Part shown: positions 9,680-21,290 of the stretch, in pieces | How the letters are laid out: each line of letters opens with the position of its first letter | Position numbering within the stretch: the stretch's first letter is position 1 | Source of the DNA: Gentiana macrophylla | Taxonomy: Eukaryota; Streptophyta; Magnoliopsida; Gentianales; Gentianaceae | Length of the DNA: 64,000 nucleotides | Reading direction: 5' to 3' | NCBI GenBank assembly: GCA_026214975.1 | Contig: CM047810.1 | Location: 32,923,255 to 32,987,254 of the forward strand | Notes under the pieces: model-generated | The model's database searches: none | The model's input: only the letters and a program-made list of their open reading frames with translations | What the model was told of the DNA's origin: nothing | Position numbers and translations under genes: made by a program

Positions 9680-10557
9680 GGAGTGTGTGGGAGCAGGTTG
9701 GTCAGGAGACGAGGCCGGAGAGGTCGAGGCCGAAGTGGATGCAAGAGAGGTGGGTAGGGAAGGCTCGGAAGCAGGGGCCGGAGGGGGTACGGCTGGATTG
9801 GAGGGAGACGAAATAGGAGGAGAAAGTGATGCAGGTACAGGCAGGGAGATAGGAAGGGATAAAGTGAGCGTATTGAGAGTGCGTATTGAAGTGGAGGGTG
9901 TATAACGGATTCATCAAAGACCATGTGACGGGCAATGTAAATACGGCCAGAGGTAAGACCTAGGCATTTATAACCGTGGTGAGAAGGACTATATCTGAGA
10001 AAGATACATGTATTGGAGCGAAAATCAGTCTTTTGGCGGTTGTAGGGACGAAGATAGGGCCAACACACACCCAAAGACCCGAAGGAATGTATAGTCAGGA
10101 GACCGATGGTGGATAATTTCAAACGGAGACCTGTCATGTAGGACTTTGGTGGCAAGACGGTTGATGATATAGGTGGCAGTAATAAAGGCATCCTCCTAAT
10201 AGGGAAGTGGACGGTTGGATTGGTCAAGAAGAGAAAGGCCGACTTCAACAATTTGATGGTGGCGGCACTCAATGGCACTAACTTGTTTGTGGGTGTATGA
10301 ACAGGAAAGGCGATGCCGGATGCCAAGAGAAGTAAGAAGAGTGAAACGCGAAGATACTCACCACCCCAGTCAGTTTGTATAGATTTGAGTTTGGTGTTAA
10401 ACTGACGTTCAATCATAGAAAGAAATTCACGAAAGATCGTTTCAACATCATATTTATTTTTCAAGGGATGAAGCCATAAGTATTTGGTAAAGTCATCCAG
10501 GAAACTAACATAGTAACGTGAACCATAAATGGAGGGTTCAGAACAGGGGCTCCACAC
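9595..10557 (-). pseudogene. pol: Copia integrase (Ale-like), frameshifted
   Basis: Minus strand: SEPSIYGSRYYVSFLDDFTKYLWLHPLKNK carries the first core Asp region and QTDWGGEYL the second. The Glu-bearing stretch (near 10250-10290) is in another frame because of a small indel. Downstream GVCWPYLRPYNRQKTDFRS and CIFLRYSPSHHGYKCL are the conserved C-terminal copia integrase blocks, followed by a long Pro/Leu-rich low-complexity linker to the RT. It inserts the cDNA into the genome; inactive here. Confidence 0.8.
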
Positions 10558-11319
10558 AAGGAGGAGTAAAGGTGGGAAGACTTTTTAAATCTTGGTAGAG
10601 CATGAAGTAAGAACAATAGTCGAGAGGTTGATGCCACGTGGTGGTGGAAGTGATAGAGGAGGCAAAATCTTGGGGCAGGGTGGAGGGGCGATGGAGTGAG
10701 GTGGAGAAGTGATAGAGTCCATCTTTAACAAATCCCCTGAGATGGACGTGGCCCGAATAATCCTTTACAAGAAAGTACGACCCATGAAATTCGAAATACA
10801 CGTTATTATCAGAGGCAAGTTTGTGCACAAATAAGAGGTTTCTGGTGATAGAGGGAGTAACAAGAATATTTGATAAATAAAATGACTGGGAAGGAGAATT
10901 TACAGAAGAGGAGCCGTAATGAGTAATAGATAAACATGTACCGTCACCGACGTGTTTGTCGTTCCCAGTATAAGGCGCAGATGATAAGTTGAGATGTCGA
11001 GGGTCATGAGTGATATGGTGAGTAGCCCCCGTATCTGCAATTCAATCATGACCGGGATGTGTGTACGAAGACGCTGCGTATGCCTAAGGAGGGGTCGGTT
11101 GATGGGAATAGGTGTAGCGATAGATGCATGACGGCACAATATGGCCAACCCGAGCACAAATTTGGCAAGTGGATCACCATGATTGTGACCGGAGTAGGAA
11201 GGACGGGGAGAGCCATATCCTTGGATAAGCCCATTTCCTTGAGAAGTGTTTGGGCCGCAGCCCCAGTAAGAGGTGGCGAAAACATCGGAAGATGTGGGAG
11301 AGCTGTCACCGGAGGCCAT
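10538..11319 (-). pseudogene. Copia gag zinc knuckle and protease (Ale-like), N-terminus missing
   Basis: A CX2CX4HX4C knuckle (CQICARVGHIVPSC) is readable on the minus strand near 11130-11180, one frame away from the ATG-initiated ORF at 11319. Downstream are the protease region and the pre-integrase part VHKLASDNNVYFEFHGSYFLVKD and GLYHFSTS. Sequence upstream of 11319 is AT-rich and non-coding up to the PBS, so the first several hundred codons of gag are gone or replaced. Confidence 0.7.
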
Positions 11320-12797
11320 GGGTGTCGAAAGGGGAAAAAATCTGTATTTTTTTTTTTGAGACCTCGAAGGTAAAGCTATATTGATGAAATTAAAGGTTAA
11401 GGTTTTGGCTTAATTTTAGAGGAATTACAACCAATCCACAACCACAGGTGAAACATTAAAATTATCAACCCGAAAATTAGCGGAAGCAATACCTACGGAA
11501 AACTCAATGAAGGTAGGCCGTCGAAGAAAGAACAAATGCAGTCCTAATAATAATAACTAGTGAATGTGAGCCGTGTAAGGCACGGTGAACCTAACATAAA
11601 TCGTTACCAACGATAATATCAAAGAATAGATCTCCAATGTAAAATAAATTGCGTAAGCTTAACCCCGCCACTTATTTTACTCATTTTCTATATAGCCTTT
11701 CTATTTCTTATCATTAATGAATACGTTATTGATCTCGTGTTCATTCATTTGGTGACAAAAAAATCACGTGTCAAACGTTATGAAGAATATAAAAGTGATT
11801 TAGAATTCCAACGTCAATTTTAGTGACGCTCGTACTGCAAACGACCGTCGGTTCAACCGACGTTATGCTGTTCAAAATAATGAAAACATTTAATGTGGTG
11901 TCAAGAGTGATCATTTGATAATAAAAAAAAACACAAAGGTTAAAAAAAAGAACATGTGTCGGCCAAGGAGGGTGGCCACGTGGCCTCCTGAGGGCTCACG
12001 AAATTGTGTTTCACTCATTAATATGTTTGAAAATGTGTTTCACTCATTTTCTATACAACATTTCTATTTCTTATTATTAATGAATAAGTCATGGATCTCG
12101 TGTTCATTCATTTGGTGGAAAAAAAACCACGTGTCAAACGGTCTGAAGAATCTATAAGTGATTTGGTATTCCAACGTTAATTTTGGTACGCTCGTATTGC
12201 AAACGGCTGTCGGTTCCAACGTCAAACGGTCTGAAAAATATAAAAAGTGATTTGGTATTCCAACGTTAATTTTAGTGACGCTCGTATTGCAAACAGATGT
12301 CGGCTCCACCGGCGTTATGTTGTTCAAACTAATAAAACATTTAATGTGGTATGAAAAGTGATTTATAATCCGTTTGATAAATAAAAACAAAAAGAACCAA
12401 AAAGAAAAAAGAAAAAAGAAAAAAAGGTGCACGTGTCAAGCCAAAAGGGTTGTCACGTGGCCAATTGTGGGCAAACCTGCTTGGGTTCTTATAGATATAT
12501 AAGATAAGATAAAAATAAAACAGATGCAAACGTTTTTTTGTTTTTGTTGGATCATGTGGTATTACTTCAACAATATAAGGGACAAAGGTTGAGTTGGGTA
12601 TAGAAAATGAACACTCGGCTAATGAAATATGCGGCTAATCAAATATGATGATTGCAAGAAGGATAAATATGATTGTAAAAAAGATATTGTGCATGAAACT
12701 TCTTTCTTTTTTTTTTTTTTTTTTTTTTTTTTTTGAGAAGTGGATCGAGTTAGGGTTTAGAAAAGAACTGACATAACGAGAGAGAGAAAATTGATGC
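11320..12797. repeat. Non-coding former copia leader/gag region with a diverged tandem duplication
   Basis: Holds two tandem copies of a 350-450 bp unit (about 11664-12003 and 12004-12470). Shared landmarks are ACTCATTTTCTATA, ATGAATAAGTC, CGTGTTCATTCATTTGGTG, CACGTGTCAAACG, GTGACGCTCGTA(C/T)TGCAAAC and CATTTAATGTGGT. The second copy has an extra partial duplication of about 75 bp. Copy 1 contains CGTCGGTT/AACCGACG, a perfect short hairpin, and GGCCACGTGGCC (about 11971-11982), a palindrome holding a G-box. A 28-T run is at 12707-12734. No ORF of substance; it may be a separate old insertion replacing gag. Confidence 0.7.
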
Positions 12798-12809
12798 GCT
12801 CTAATACCA
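12798..12809 (-). other. Primer-binding site of the Ale-like copia element
   Basis: Minus strand reads TGGTATTAGAGC, a one-mismatch variant of the initiator tRNA-Met complement. It lies directly next to the 5' LTR end (12810). Confidence 0.85.
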
Positions 12810-12937
12810 TATCATAATTTAAAACAATTGTATTTTGTTGATTGATTCAATATGGTTACCGAGAGTACTATATAGAAAATTTGTATTTCATTGATTCAAT
12901 ATGATTACCGAGAGTACAAATATATAGTGTTCGGTTA
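12810..12937 (-). repeat. 5' LTR of the Ale-like copia, inner fragment
   Basis: Starts TATCATAATTTAAAAC, matching the 3' LTR at 7920, and breaks at ATATAGTGTTCGG, where the Tat element begins. It contains an extra copy of the ATTGATTCAATATG(G/A)TTACC segment. The last five bases, GGTTA (12933-12937), are the target-site duplication of the Tat element. Confidence 0.9.
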
Positions 12938-13499
12938 TGATATATCCGAACCGGATTGGAACTCGAGCATCTAGTTTGGGCCTATTTCCTAGCCCAATAA
13001 ATAGATCGTGGGGCCTCCATCCTGCAAGCCCGCAGTACATAAGCCGGACTCCTCTCCACTCCGAGACCTCGGACACAGGGAACCTTCCCATATTATCAGG
13101 CTGACATCAAGACAAGGAAGATATGAGTCCGACCTACAAATGAGTCCGCTGCCCGCCGTACTTATCCAGATAGCTGGCCGGTCAACTTGTATTTATTTGT
13201 ATGATTATCCTTAATTATATCCATTTAATGTCTTGTCATGAATAGGCTAACCGACTTAGCCTTTGCCTATATATATGGGATCACAATGTAATAGAAAAGG
13301 ATCCAAGAACTATAATATACAGAGGTACTTTGTCAATTTGTCGACTCACTTGTGTTCTCCTTCATAAACATTGTCCGACAACCTTGTTCTTGATAACCGC
13401 CACATTCTCCCCAGAGAAATCACATTCAAACAACCTTATATCCTCAATATATCATTGTTACCGCAAACCTGATATACCACGCAATATCAGTTGGCTCCG
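12938..13499 (+). repeat. 5' LTR of the Tat element (562 bp)
   Basis: TGATATATCCGAACC...CGCAATATCA, matching the 3' LTR (40625-41176) along its whole length with a few percent differences by eye. A TATA box, CTATATATATGGG, is at 13268-13280 and a probable transcription start lies shortly after it. A PBS follows immediately. Confidence 0.92.
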
Positions 13500-13500
13500 T

Positions 13501-13518
13501 TACCGGGAAAATTCATCA
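13501..13518 (+). other. Tat primer-binding site (tRNA-Asp-like)
   Basis: TTGGCTCCGTTACCGGGA lies one base after the LTR end. It resembles the plant tRNA-Asp complement TGGCGCCGTTGCCGGGGA with a few substitutions. Confidence 0.75.
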
Positions 13519-13925
13519 AGAAAAGCCTACTCCAGTAGTCCACACCACCGCGAAGTCCGTTTCACGGCGTCGCCGGCGACAAAAGAGTTGATTTTCAGAG
13601 GTTATACAGCTTAGAAATTGTCGTTTTCAGTGTCTTAGCAACAAACTCGACACAAAGATCACTGGTTTCACGGATCGTTACTCCTTTTTCCGTCGGAATC
13701 ATCTCAACTTGAAGGACAGTCTTCTACGCCATCTTCAAAACTCACACACGAGTCCCTCATAATACCCAGGTTGTTGCAAACTCTTGGTCAGTTTCAGCTC
13801 ATCAAATAATAAGGAAAACAGTTGCTTGTTGAGGTCACCTGGAAAGTAGTATTGGATTGTGAGTTGGAGAGATATTTTTAGTCCACAAATATCAGCGAAA
13901 TATCTGTTAAATATCTTACTCAACA
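13519..13925 (+). other. Tat leader, no gene seen
   Basis: About 400 bp of untranslated leader between PBS and the first plausible gag ATG. Short ORFs exist on both strands but show no recognisable domain. It contains a CACGTGG-type motif only downstream, in gag. Confidence 0.5.
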
Positions 13926-14208
13926 TGTCTGGCGTGAAAAACATGACACCTTCTACACCGTCTAAAGCGGGCAACCAGGGCCTTCGACGTGGAGCAAACA
14001 CGCCACGTGGAGAAATGAGTAGAAGGGTAATGTCCGCCGGCTGATGCCGGTCAGGACATCACACCCGACATGCGGGCTTACATAAGGGAAAGGACCCGGG
14101 CCCGTGAGATACATTAGGCGGTGGTCAGAAAAAGCCGTGGGAAAGGAATCGTTGGGGCCTCTCGTTCAAATAATGAGCAGGAAGCGGTCTCAGCAGGGGG
14201 AACGCCCC
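13926..14208 (+). pseudogene. gag: Tat gag, N-terminal fragment (cut by the SIRE insertion)
   Basis: Starts MSGVKNMTPSTPSKAGNQGL and continues Arg-rich (RGANTPRGEMSRRVM), then a stop and frameshifted remains of the same basic sequence up to GCCCC (14204-14208), the SIRE target-site duplication. Gag resumes at 27692. Low-complexity Arg/Ser/Thr N-termini are usual for Tat Gag. Assigned mainly by position between leader and the later gag pieces. Confidence 0.55.
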
Positions 14209-15947
14209 TGTTGGTCCCTTGAAAAGGCTTTGGTTAAGTTTAGAGGGGGTGAATAAACTTAACACTTAAAACTTTGGAGTTAACAAATTCTGCAATTTCA
14301 AAGTGATCTGTACGATACTTCAGAGTCTCTTTGAGACTTGTGAGTCTCTTGAGACTTCGATGAGTCTGGCCGATAAACGATGAGTTCATCGATTGTTGAG
14401 TTTCTTTGAATTTGTGCAATGGAATTATATCAAAATTAAGCCTTAATACTTGTTGTTAAAAGTGATACTAAGTATTAGATACTCATGAGTGCAAGTGTGT
14501 GGTTTGGGTTGCTAGATTCGATAGATTGATGAATGAAATAAACTAAGTGCGTAAAGTAAATCTTTGAAAGTAAGTAGGCAGATTTTATAGTGGTTCCAGG
14601 TGATGCAATCTCGTCGGTCCACTCTTTCTCCGTGATGTTGGAGGAAATTCACTAGAGATCTTTGATGTAGTGTTACAAAGATTCCTAAGTTGTTTGTCCT
14701 TCACCAATGACTATGGCTTCACAAATCTAAAAGCTGGGAACATGTAGGATTCTTTGCTCCTAAGTCTTCCTTTGGTCCTTGAAAGGTAGGATTGCCTCTT
14801 CACCACGGCTCCACCACAAACAATGATCTTTCACACCCAACGGATGCTTCTTTGTCTTCAAGCAGAGTTCTTTATAAAATAAAGATTGAATCAAGTAAAT
14901 GATTCAGTTGCAGTAGCTTGATTAGGATGATGTAATCAGCAGCTTGCAGTCTTCAAGTGTGTGATCTTGATATAGCTTGAATACAGGATGCACTTGAAGA
15001 AATTCTCTAGATCAACAGCTTTATGCTCAGTAAGTTCAGCAGGGTGTTTTTCAGCTCAGATTTATCACTTAAAGTTTATCCAAAATTCATCATCTTTTTC
15101 TGAGTTGAAAGTCCTCTATTTATAGGTAGGGATGCATGTGACTTGTATTTGAAATTCAAATGTGACCGTTCCTTGTTTTTGTCCCATCTGATATGTAGTC
15201 TGTCACTATTCATAGGACTGACACTGTCAGAATTCCTTTTTGACAGTGCAGTCTGTCCACCCCTTTGACTTGTATCCAATGGATAAAAATAAAAGTCATC
15301 CCAACGTGTTTTTAATCTCAGCCTTTGATTTTCTTGATAAGTCAGAGGTAGTTGGCTGTCCTCATCCATGTAATCTTCCAATAAACTTGAATTAATCGAG
15401 GTAATACATCAGCAGGTTCATGAGTCTGCTGAGATACCTATTAGTCTGCTGATCGTCATATTACGGTATATAAAATACAATGCAGCTGATTACTTTTATC
15501 TAACTTTTATTTGTGAAGTTAGATTACATCATTTTAATGATAACTAAGTTCCAAACATCATCCAATTTATGGAACTTAGACCTTCTACATAAGGTATATG
15601 TAATCAGTTTAGGTCATCACAGACTTGCCTAAATTCTGATTCCATATCCTTGACTTTAAATACTAAGTTTGATCCCTTAGCCTTCATTTACTGAGTTTGA
15701 ACCCTTAGCCTTCGTCTTGATCTTGACCTTCAAAGAGTTCCCGACAAGTCTCATCGACCTATCTACCCTATCGACTAGACTAGTCTCATTGAGAAGAGTC
15801 AGCTGACCATTACAGTGCTTGTTTGATCAAACCTATTTGTGAATCAAACTCTAATAAACCTATACATTTAATCTAGACATCTTTTTGCCTTTGCACTATA
15901 ACAGCTAGTATGGCACTCATCATCAAAACTAATAAATAAGTCCAACA
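14209..15947 (-). repeat. 3' LTR of the SIRE-like element (1739 bp)
   Basis: Plus-strand ends TGTTGGTCCC...AAGTCCAACA give the terminal inverted TGTTGG/CCAACA. The pair aligns to 25985-27691. On the minus strand the PPT AAAAAGGGGGAAAT (15948-15961) precedes it. TATA box TATAAATA (minus) at 15117-15124. Upstream of it lies an inverted repeat at 15216-15258 containing CTGACACTGTCAG, and AGTCTGCTGA repeats at about 15422-15456. Confidence 0.93.
15117..15124 (-). promoter_or_regulatory. SIRE LTR TATA box
   Basis: Minus strand TATAAATA within CCTATAAATAGAG. The same site is at 26836-26843 in the other LTR. It likely drives the genomic RNA. Confidence 0.7.
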
Positions 15948-16109
15948 ATTTCCCCCTTTTTGGTGATGATGCCACTACCCTCACCTAATCAGCAAAGCAA
16001 AAAGATATAAAACAAAAACAGAACAAATTCAGTCAATTCTCATTATAATCATTGTTCAGTTATTACAACTAGATACAGCAAAGATAAAGAATAATAAGCA
16101 TATGCTGAT

Positions 16110-19100
16110 CTATTGTCTCTTTTCTCTTTCTCTTCTAGCCTTCTCAGCTTGTTCTTGATATGCTCTGATTTGTTCTATCATATCCCTCATCCATTCATTT
16201 TCAATCAGTGTAAAATCAATGTAGGGATTGACTTGCTTCCACCAGTTCCATGCTTCAGGGAGGATAAGATTAATTTCATTCACTATGAATCCAAACTTCA
16301 TATACAGCTCCTTGAATTCATCCAGTGAGTCCCTTGCTTTTGTAATAGGTAGCACCTTATCACCTTTTCTACTTCTTCTGCCTCTGTTGCTTGCCCTTAA
16401 GGCTCTGACTCTTGCTTCCCAAAATTTCAAACCCAAGAAAGAGTTAAGACCTTCATGAAACCCCATGTCATGATAAGGTCTCCTCCTGTTGTAATACTCT
16501 TTCTTGTACTGTCTAAAAAGATCATCAGTGAGTTGAACTCTGCCAGGTGCAGGTTGCCTGAAAGCATTTGTATCATCTGTCCATCTCTTCTGTGCAAAGA
16601 GTCTTGCAGCCTCTTTTGCTGCAGCTGATTGGCCCTCTTCCCCCTTAGTGACATCATCAACAAACCGGGATATAAGGCCATGAATACCTTCCTGTGATAC
16701 TATCACTCTATTCAAATGACTTTCCATAGTTCCAGTTCTAGTATCAATAGCAGTGATCCTGGATTGCAATGTCTCCTCCAGTCTGTTGATCCTCTCAGTA
16801 AGTTTGGGATCAGGCATAGCAGGTTGTTGTGCAGCAGCAGACTCAGCAGTTTTAGGTGTTGCAGCAAGGTTGTCGAGTTTCTGATGGATAGAAGTAAATT
16901 GATCTTTCGAAATTGATCTTTTGCAAGATTTCCAACCTTGATGCCCTCACATCTAATATCGAGACCATTCACAAGATTCTCGAGTAGATGTGAAGTTTGA
17001 AGCACTGCGTGGCGATGAGATTGTCTGCTTTCATTTACCATCTTCATCGATTCTTCAAATCTCTCTTCCTGTCTATCCAGCTTGTGTCCTTAATCGTTGC
17101 ATATCAAGCCTTACGCTTCTTAACTCATTCAAGATTTCAACTGGTACTTCACTGGTCATCCTTCCACCAGTGGCTTCATCAGTAGGCTCCTCCACATTAT
17201 ACTGTGGCCTCTGATTGCTTACTACCATTGCCTTACTCCTATCCATCCAAAGCAGGTTAGGTCCTTCATATTCCTCCAGGATAGGATCAATGGCGAGTTC
17301 CTCAAAAGCAGTACAGTACAAATGCGAGGTGGATCAACATTAATATTTTTCTTCTTGCAGGCATCGAAACTCCTCATCATCAAGTCAAAATCCAAAGAGT
17401 CGCTCATCTTCATTGCAGTGATCACACGACCATCTTTCCTTGGTGGTCTTTCTCCAGAAGAGCTCCACTACAAAGAGCCTCATCAACAACAAAGGGTTTC
17501 CTCCAAACCCAAAAGCAAAGTTCCAACCTTTGTCCAGTCTTTGTTTGAGACTCAAAGAACTGCACCTCCTCTTCAATTCCTTGTGGATTGAATATATTGT
17601 CATTATCCACTTGGAAACCTTCAGCATGACCAATCTTGTGTAGGATGAGGGCAGTATTAGTCAGAGTGCCTTCAATGTCAAATCCATCTTGATATTCAAT
17701 TGACTCTTCAGAACTGGCACTAGGTTCATTAAAATCAGTAACCTTTTCTCCATCCAAATCCTCACTCTGTTCATCTTCAGTTTGTGCAGTAGGCTCTACA
17801 ATATGGAATGTACTTGGTTCATCAGTCAGCCTACTAGCACTCAGAGTAATACCTTCATTGATCAATGCCTCCAGATCATCCATGGTGAGATCCTCATCCA
17901 TTTTCTCAAATCTGCGGCCCTCGGCCAGACTTACGAGATCGATGGATCACATGCAGATGGTTCATGTGCCAGTGCAGCCCCACTTGATTCTCCTGGTCCA
18001 GAGGGAAAGTCTCCTCTACTATCTGATGATGAGGAAGAATCACCAGGACCATCTCTTGGATCTCTAAACTTGATACCCTCCTCCTTCTGTTGCTCATCAA
18101 ATAAATCCATCAATCTTGATTGCAGCAAGGTTGTATCAATCAGATCCACCAAGTTCTCCACTCCCAGTTTGCCAAAAGCCCATTCTTCAAGATCTGTCAT
18201 TGGTTCAGCAGCTGGCTTTTGTCTTTTGTAGAAACCAAACTTCCACTGGAAGTAGTCAGCAATTTGCTGAAATTTGGGATCTACAAACTCCTCTGTTTTC
18301 TTTCTTTGTTTCACATGTCTTTCAAATGGCATGAAGGATCTCCTGGGAGCAATTCCAGTACCTTGTTGACCTCCAAAGGTTCCAACAAGTTGATTCAAAG
18401 TTTCTTCAACAGATGTTTGAAAGTCAGTAGGTTGCTGTGATTGTAAATTTGTGCCTACTACTTCCATCTGCATCACACTTTGGTTCCCACGACTTACATG
18501 CTCATCAGCAGGGTTAGCAGCAGACGCTTCTTCCCCCGAGTTCTTGCCACACTTGCAGGGTCTTCAACCAAGTCTTGAGTTACTTCTCCAACCACCACAA
18601 AGAGTTCAGTTCAGTTCAGTTCGGTGGTTTGTTGTGGTTCTTGAAGAGATACTACAAAGAAGCTCAGTGGTCGATGAGACACACCAGATATCTTCAACAG
18701 ATTGCTCAAAAACAACTCGTCCAAAGATCGAGACTTGACACCCTCTTGGATGAGGAGTCATGAATCACCACAAAGCGGAATGATAGTTAAGGGCTCGGCC
18801 TCAACAAACCTCTTCTTCCTCTTCTATCGATGCCTCTTCTTGGGCCCTCTGTGCCTCCAAATTCTTCAATTCTTTTCCTTTGCCATGCTTTTTCTTTTTG
18901 GCAATCTCCTTCATTCTTTTGGAGTGAGGTTCATCATCATCTTTTCCAGTCACAGCAGACTTCCTCTTTCTGCTAGCTTTTTTGTTGTTCTCTCAAAATT
19001 TCAACAACATTTTCCTTAGTAATTCAAAGCAGGTCAAGAACCTCCACTTGACCCTCAAAGCAGACTCGTAGATCAGGCTGTTTCCTTTCTTGTTTTCTTT

Positions 19101-20016
19101 GAAGGCTTTGAACCTTGATCACTTTCTTTGTATTTCCACTTTTCTTTTTCAAAGAGACTTTCTTGGGTGCAAAGAGGTTTGATAGATATCTTCTTAGTTT
19201 GCTGAACCTGTTCACCACCAGCATCACCATCATCATCATCATTATCATCTCCAGCAGCCTCTTCAGCAACCTCTTCATCATCATCTAGACCAGGAATAGC
19301 TTGATTAATTTCCTTCTTGTATCTAGACTAATTAATATTCTCAGGTTCAAGATCAGAATCGCCAAATGATTCAAAGCAGGTCTCGAATCATCAAACCTAA
19401 AGGTAAGGCCTTTGATTTCCTTTTCCTAGTTTCTCCTCCTTGGCTACTTTCTTCATATAATGAATGAAATAACCAGCCCAATCAAACCTCATGCTCCTGC
19501 AGATGATTATCATCGCTCTATCTTGGGTCCCGATAGAGTATACATCACGCCTAACTAGCCCAAGTATGTTCTTCGTGAATGAGCTTGCTCACAGACCGTA
19601 CTCATTTCCAATGTGTCTCGATTGATGCCTAGTACGGATTTGGTGGCTGCATTTGTTTTAATCTGATCAACAAATGCCAATTTGTCCAATCCCATTGCTT
19701 CAGGATTGACTGAACCATCCACCACTTCTTCAAATCCAAACACTTCCTTGAGTAGACTAGAGGAGATTACAAGCTCCTCAGCATTCATAGTAGTCTTGAA
19801 TGCTTCAGTTCCTTCTTCCACAACCATATTCTTCCAGAAATCAATAACATTGGTGTATGAGATTGTTTCTAATCTGATATTGAGTTTGTTCTCCAAGCCT
19901 ACAAACCTCCTTATTCTTCGACCTATATTAATAGCCAACTCTGTTTGTTTTGCATCAACAACATAGCCTCTCACACTTTGGCTTGATTCGATTTGAACTT
20001 CAATCCTTTCCGCCAT
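16110..20016 (-). pseudogene. SIRE env-like ORF (broken into several frames)
   Basis: Located between pol and the 3' LTR, the position of the env-like gene in SIRE/Maximus elements. Starts MAERIEVQIESSQSVRG (20016) and runs with frame changes through acidic, Glu/Ser/Asp-rich stretches (17400-19300) to a C-terminal domain at 16817-16110. That domain has a coiled-coil-like start (INRLEETLQSRITAIDTRTG) and a basic tail ending REREKRQ. Total length would be near 1,300 codons. No signal peptide or clear fusion peptide is seen, so an envelope role is only by analogy of position. Many breaks fall at CAG/CTG sites and may be sequence errors. Confidence 0.7.
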
Positions 20017-20064
20017 TGAAATAAGAAAAAGATGAAGAAAAATTACTCTCAAATCTGTGTTCAC

Positions 20065-20596
20065 ACAATGTAGGATTTGCAGAGATAAAGCAGAAAATGC
20101 AAGTAGAGAGTCCGCTGTATAACAGTCTGATTATATAGACAGTAGGTGGTTGAAACTGTCAGTGCACGTACATCCATGTCAACCATGATTAATCTGAATA
20201 AATGCTGGCTTGACACGTGTTCCATAACGTATGATAACCGTTAGATCGTGTTAACTGCGGTTGTTAAAGGATAAAATAAATATCCCGCCAATATGCTTTT
20301 TGACTTTAATAACTTTGACTGTGTAACGTTCCATCCAAAGAGGTGATCCTCAAAGAGGTGGCCTCAGTGATCTGGCGATAAGAAGGCTTCAAGACACTCG
20401 CCGACAAAAGTACTCTGTTGATCCTTGTTTTCTTCTTGTTTTGTTCAATTGATAATACAAGATGAAGTTTAATACCAATGACTGATCTGTCAAGTGAGCT
20501 CACCCAAAATGACAAAGACCAATCCCCTTGGCAACCTCATTTGCTCAATTGTCCAAACATAAGTACACGGAATTGTTGATACCAATGACTAATCTG
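20065..20596 (-). repeat. SIRE spacer between pol and env-like ORF, with a roughly 65-bp direct duplication
   Basis: No ORF of note. Two direct copies are visible at 20471-20536 and 20578-20640, sharing ATACCAATGACT, AAGTGAGCTCACCCAA and CCAATCCCCTTGG. The second copy overlaps the end of pol. Other parts show no feature I can name. Confidence 0.65.
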
Positions 20597-21290
20597 CTAA
20601 GTGAGCTCACCCAACATAGCAAAAACTAATCCCCTTGGTGAATTCAAAGACATTCTTTGAATGTCACCAACCTTTATGATTCCAAGTTCAGTCCTTAATT
20701 TAGCAAATCTTTCACTATCAAGTGGCTTAGTGAAAATATCAACAAGTTGATCTTCAGTAGGGATGTATAGAACCACCACATCTTTCTTTTCAACATGATC
20801 TCTTATAAAATGATGTCTCACATCAATGTGCTTGGTTCTAGAGTGCAAAACAGGATTTTTTGTAATTGCAATTGCACTTGTGTTATCACATATAATTGGA
20901 ATTTCCTTTTCTTCGATTCCATAATCCCTTAATTGTTGTCTTAGCCATAGTACTTGTGCACAAAGAACTTCCAAAGAAGAATGTATTCAAATTTTCAAAG
21001 AGTGGAAGTTGATATAGAATTGTTTCTTGCTAAACCAGAAACCAGTCTATTTCCCATTAACCGATTGAGTTCTCGAGGTGCTTTTTCTATCAATCTTGCA
21101 TCCAAGATAATCGTAATCTGAGTAGGATATAACTTTGAAGTTTCCTTCCTTGGAATACCATATCCCTACTCCCAAAGTCTCTTTTAGATACTTGAGAACT
21201 CTTTTGATCGCACTTTAAATGACTTTCTTTAGGTTTAGATTGAAATCTTGCACAAACACCTACAAAGAAAGGATATATCAGTCTCACGCG
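20597..21290 (-). pseudogene. pol: SIRE RNase H
   Basis: 20974-20597 is open and contains LWLRQQLRDYGIEEKEIP, CDNTSAIAITKNPVLHSRTK, HIDVRHHFIRDHVEKK and TEDQLVDIFTKPLD, the complete copia RNase H C-terminal half. 21287-21090 holds VGVCARFQSKPKESHLK, the start of the domain, then goes out of frame before the first catalytic Asp block. Frame breaks separate it from RT at about 21290. Confidence 0.85.

Larger units (their letters stand above)
7920..12937 (-). mobile_element. Ale-like Ty1/copia element, main part (rest of 5' LTR at 41182-41279)
   Basis: Minus-strand copia order: gag zinc knuckle, protease, integrase, RT, RNase H, 3' LTR. Short LTRs (172 bp on the left) and the pol sequence fit the Ale/Retrofit lineage. 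The 5' LTR is interrupted by the Tat element, so the whole copia spans 7920-41279. The flanking 5-bp duplication TCGCT is perfect (7915-7919 and 41280-41284). Multiple frameshifts and stops make it non-functional, and the gag N-terminal half is missing. Confidence 0.9.

Noticed and set aside
17782..18231. Plus-strand ORFs across 17.3-18.8 kb
   Set aside because: Antisense to the SIRE env-like ORF. The Ser-rich reading mirrors the acidic minus-strand protein.
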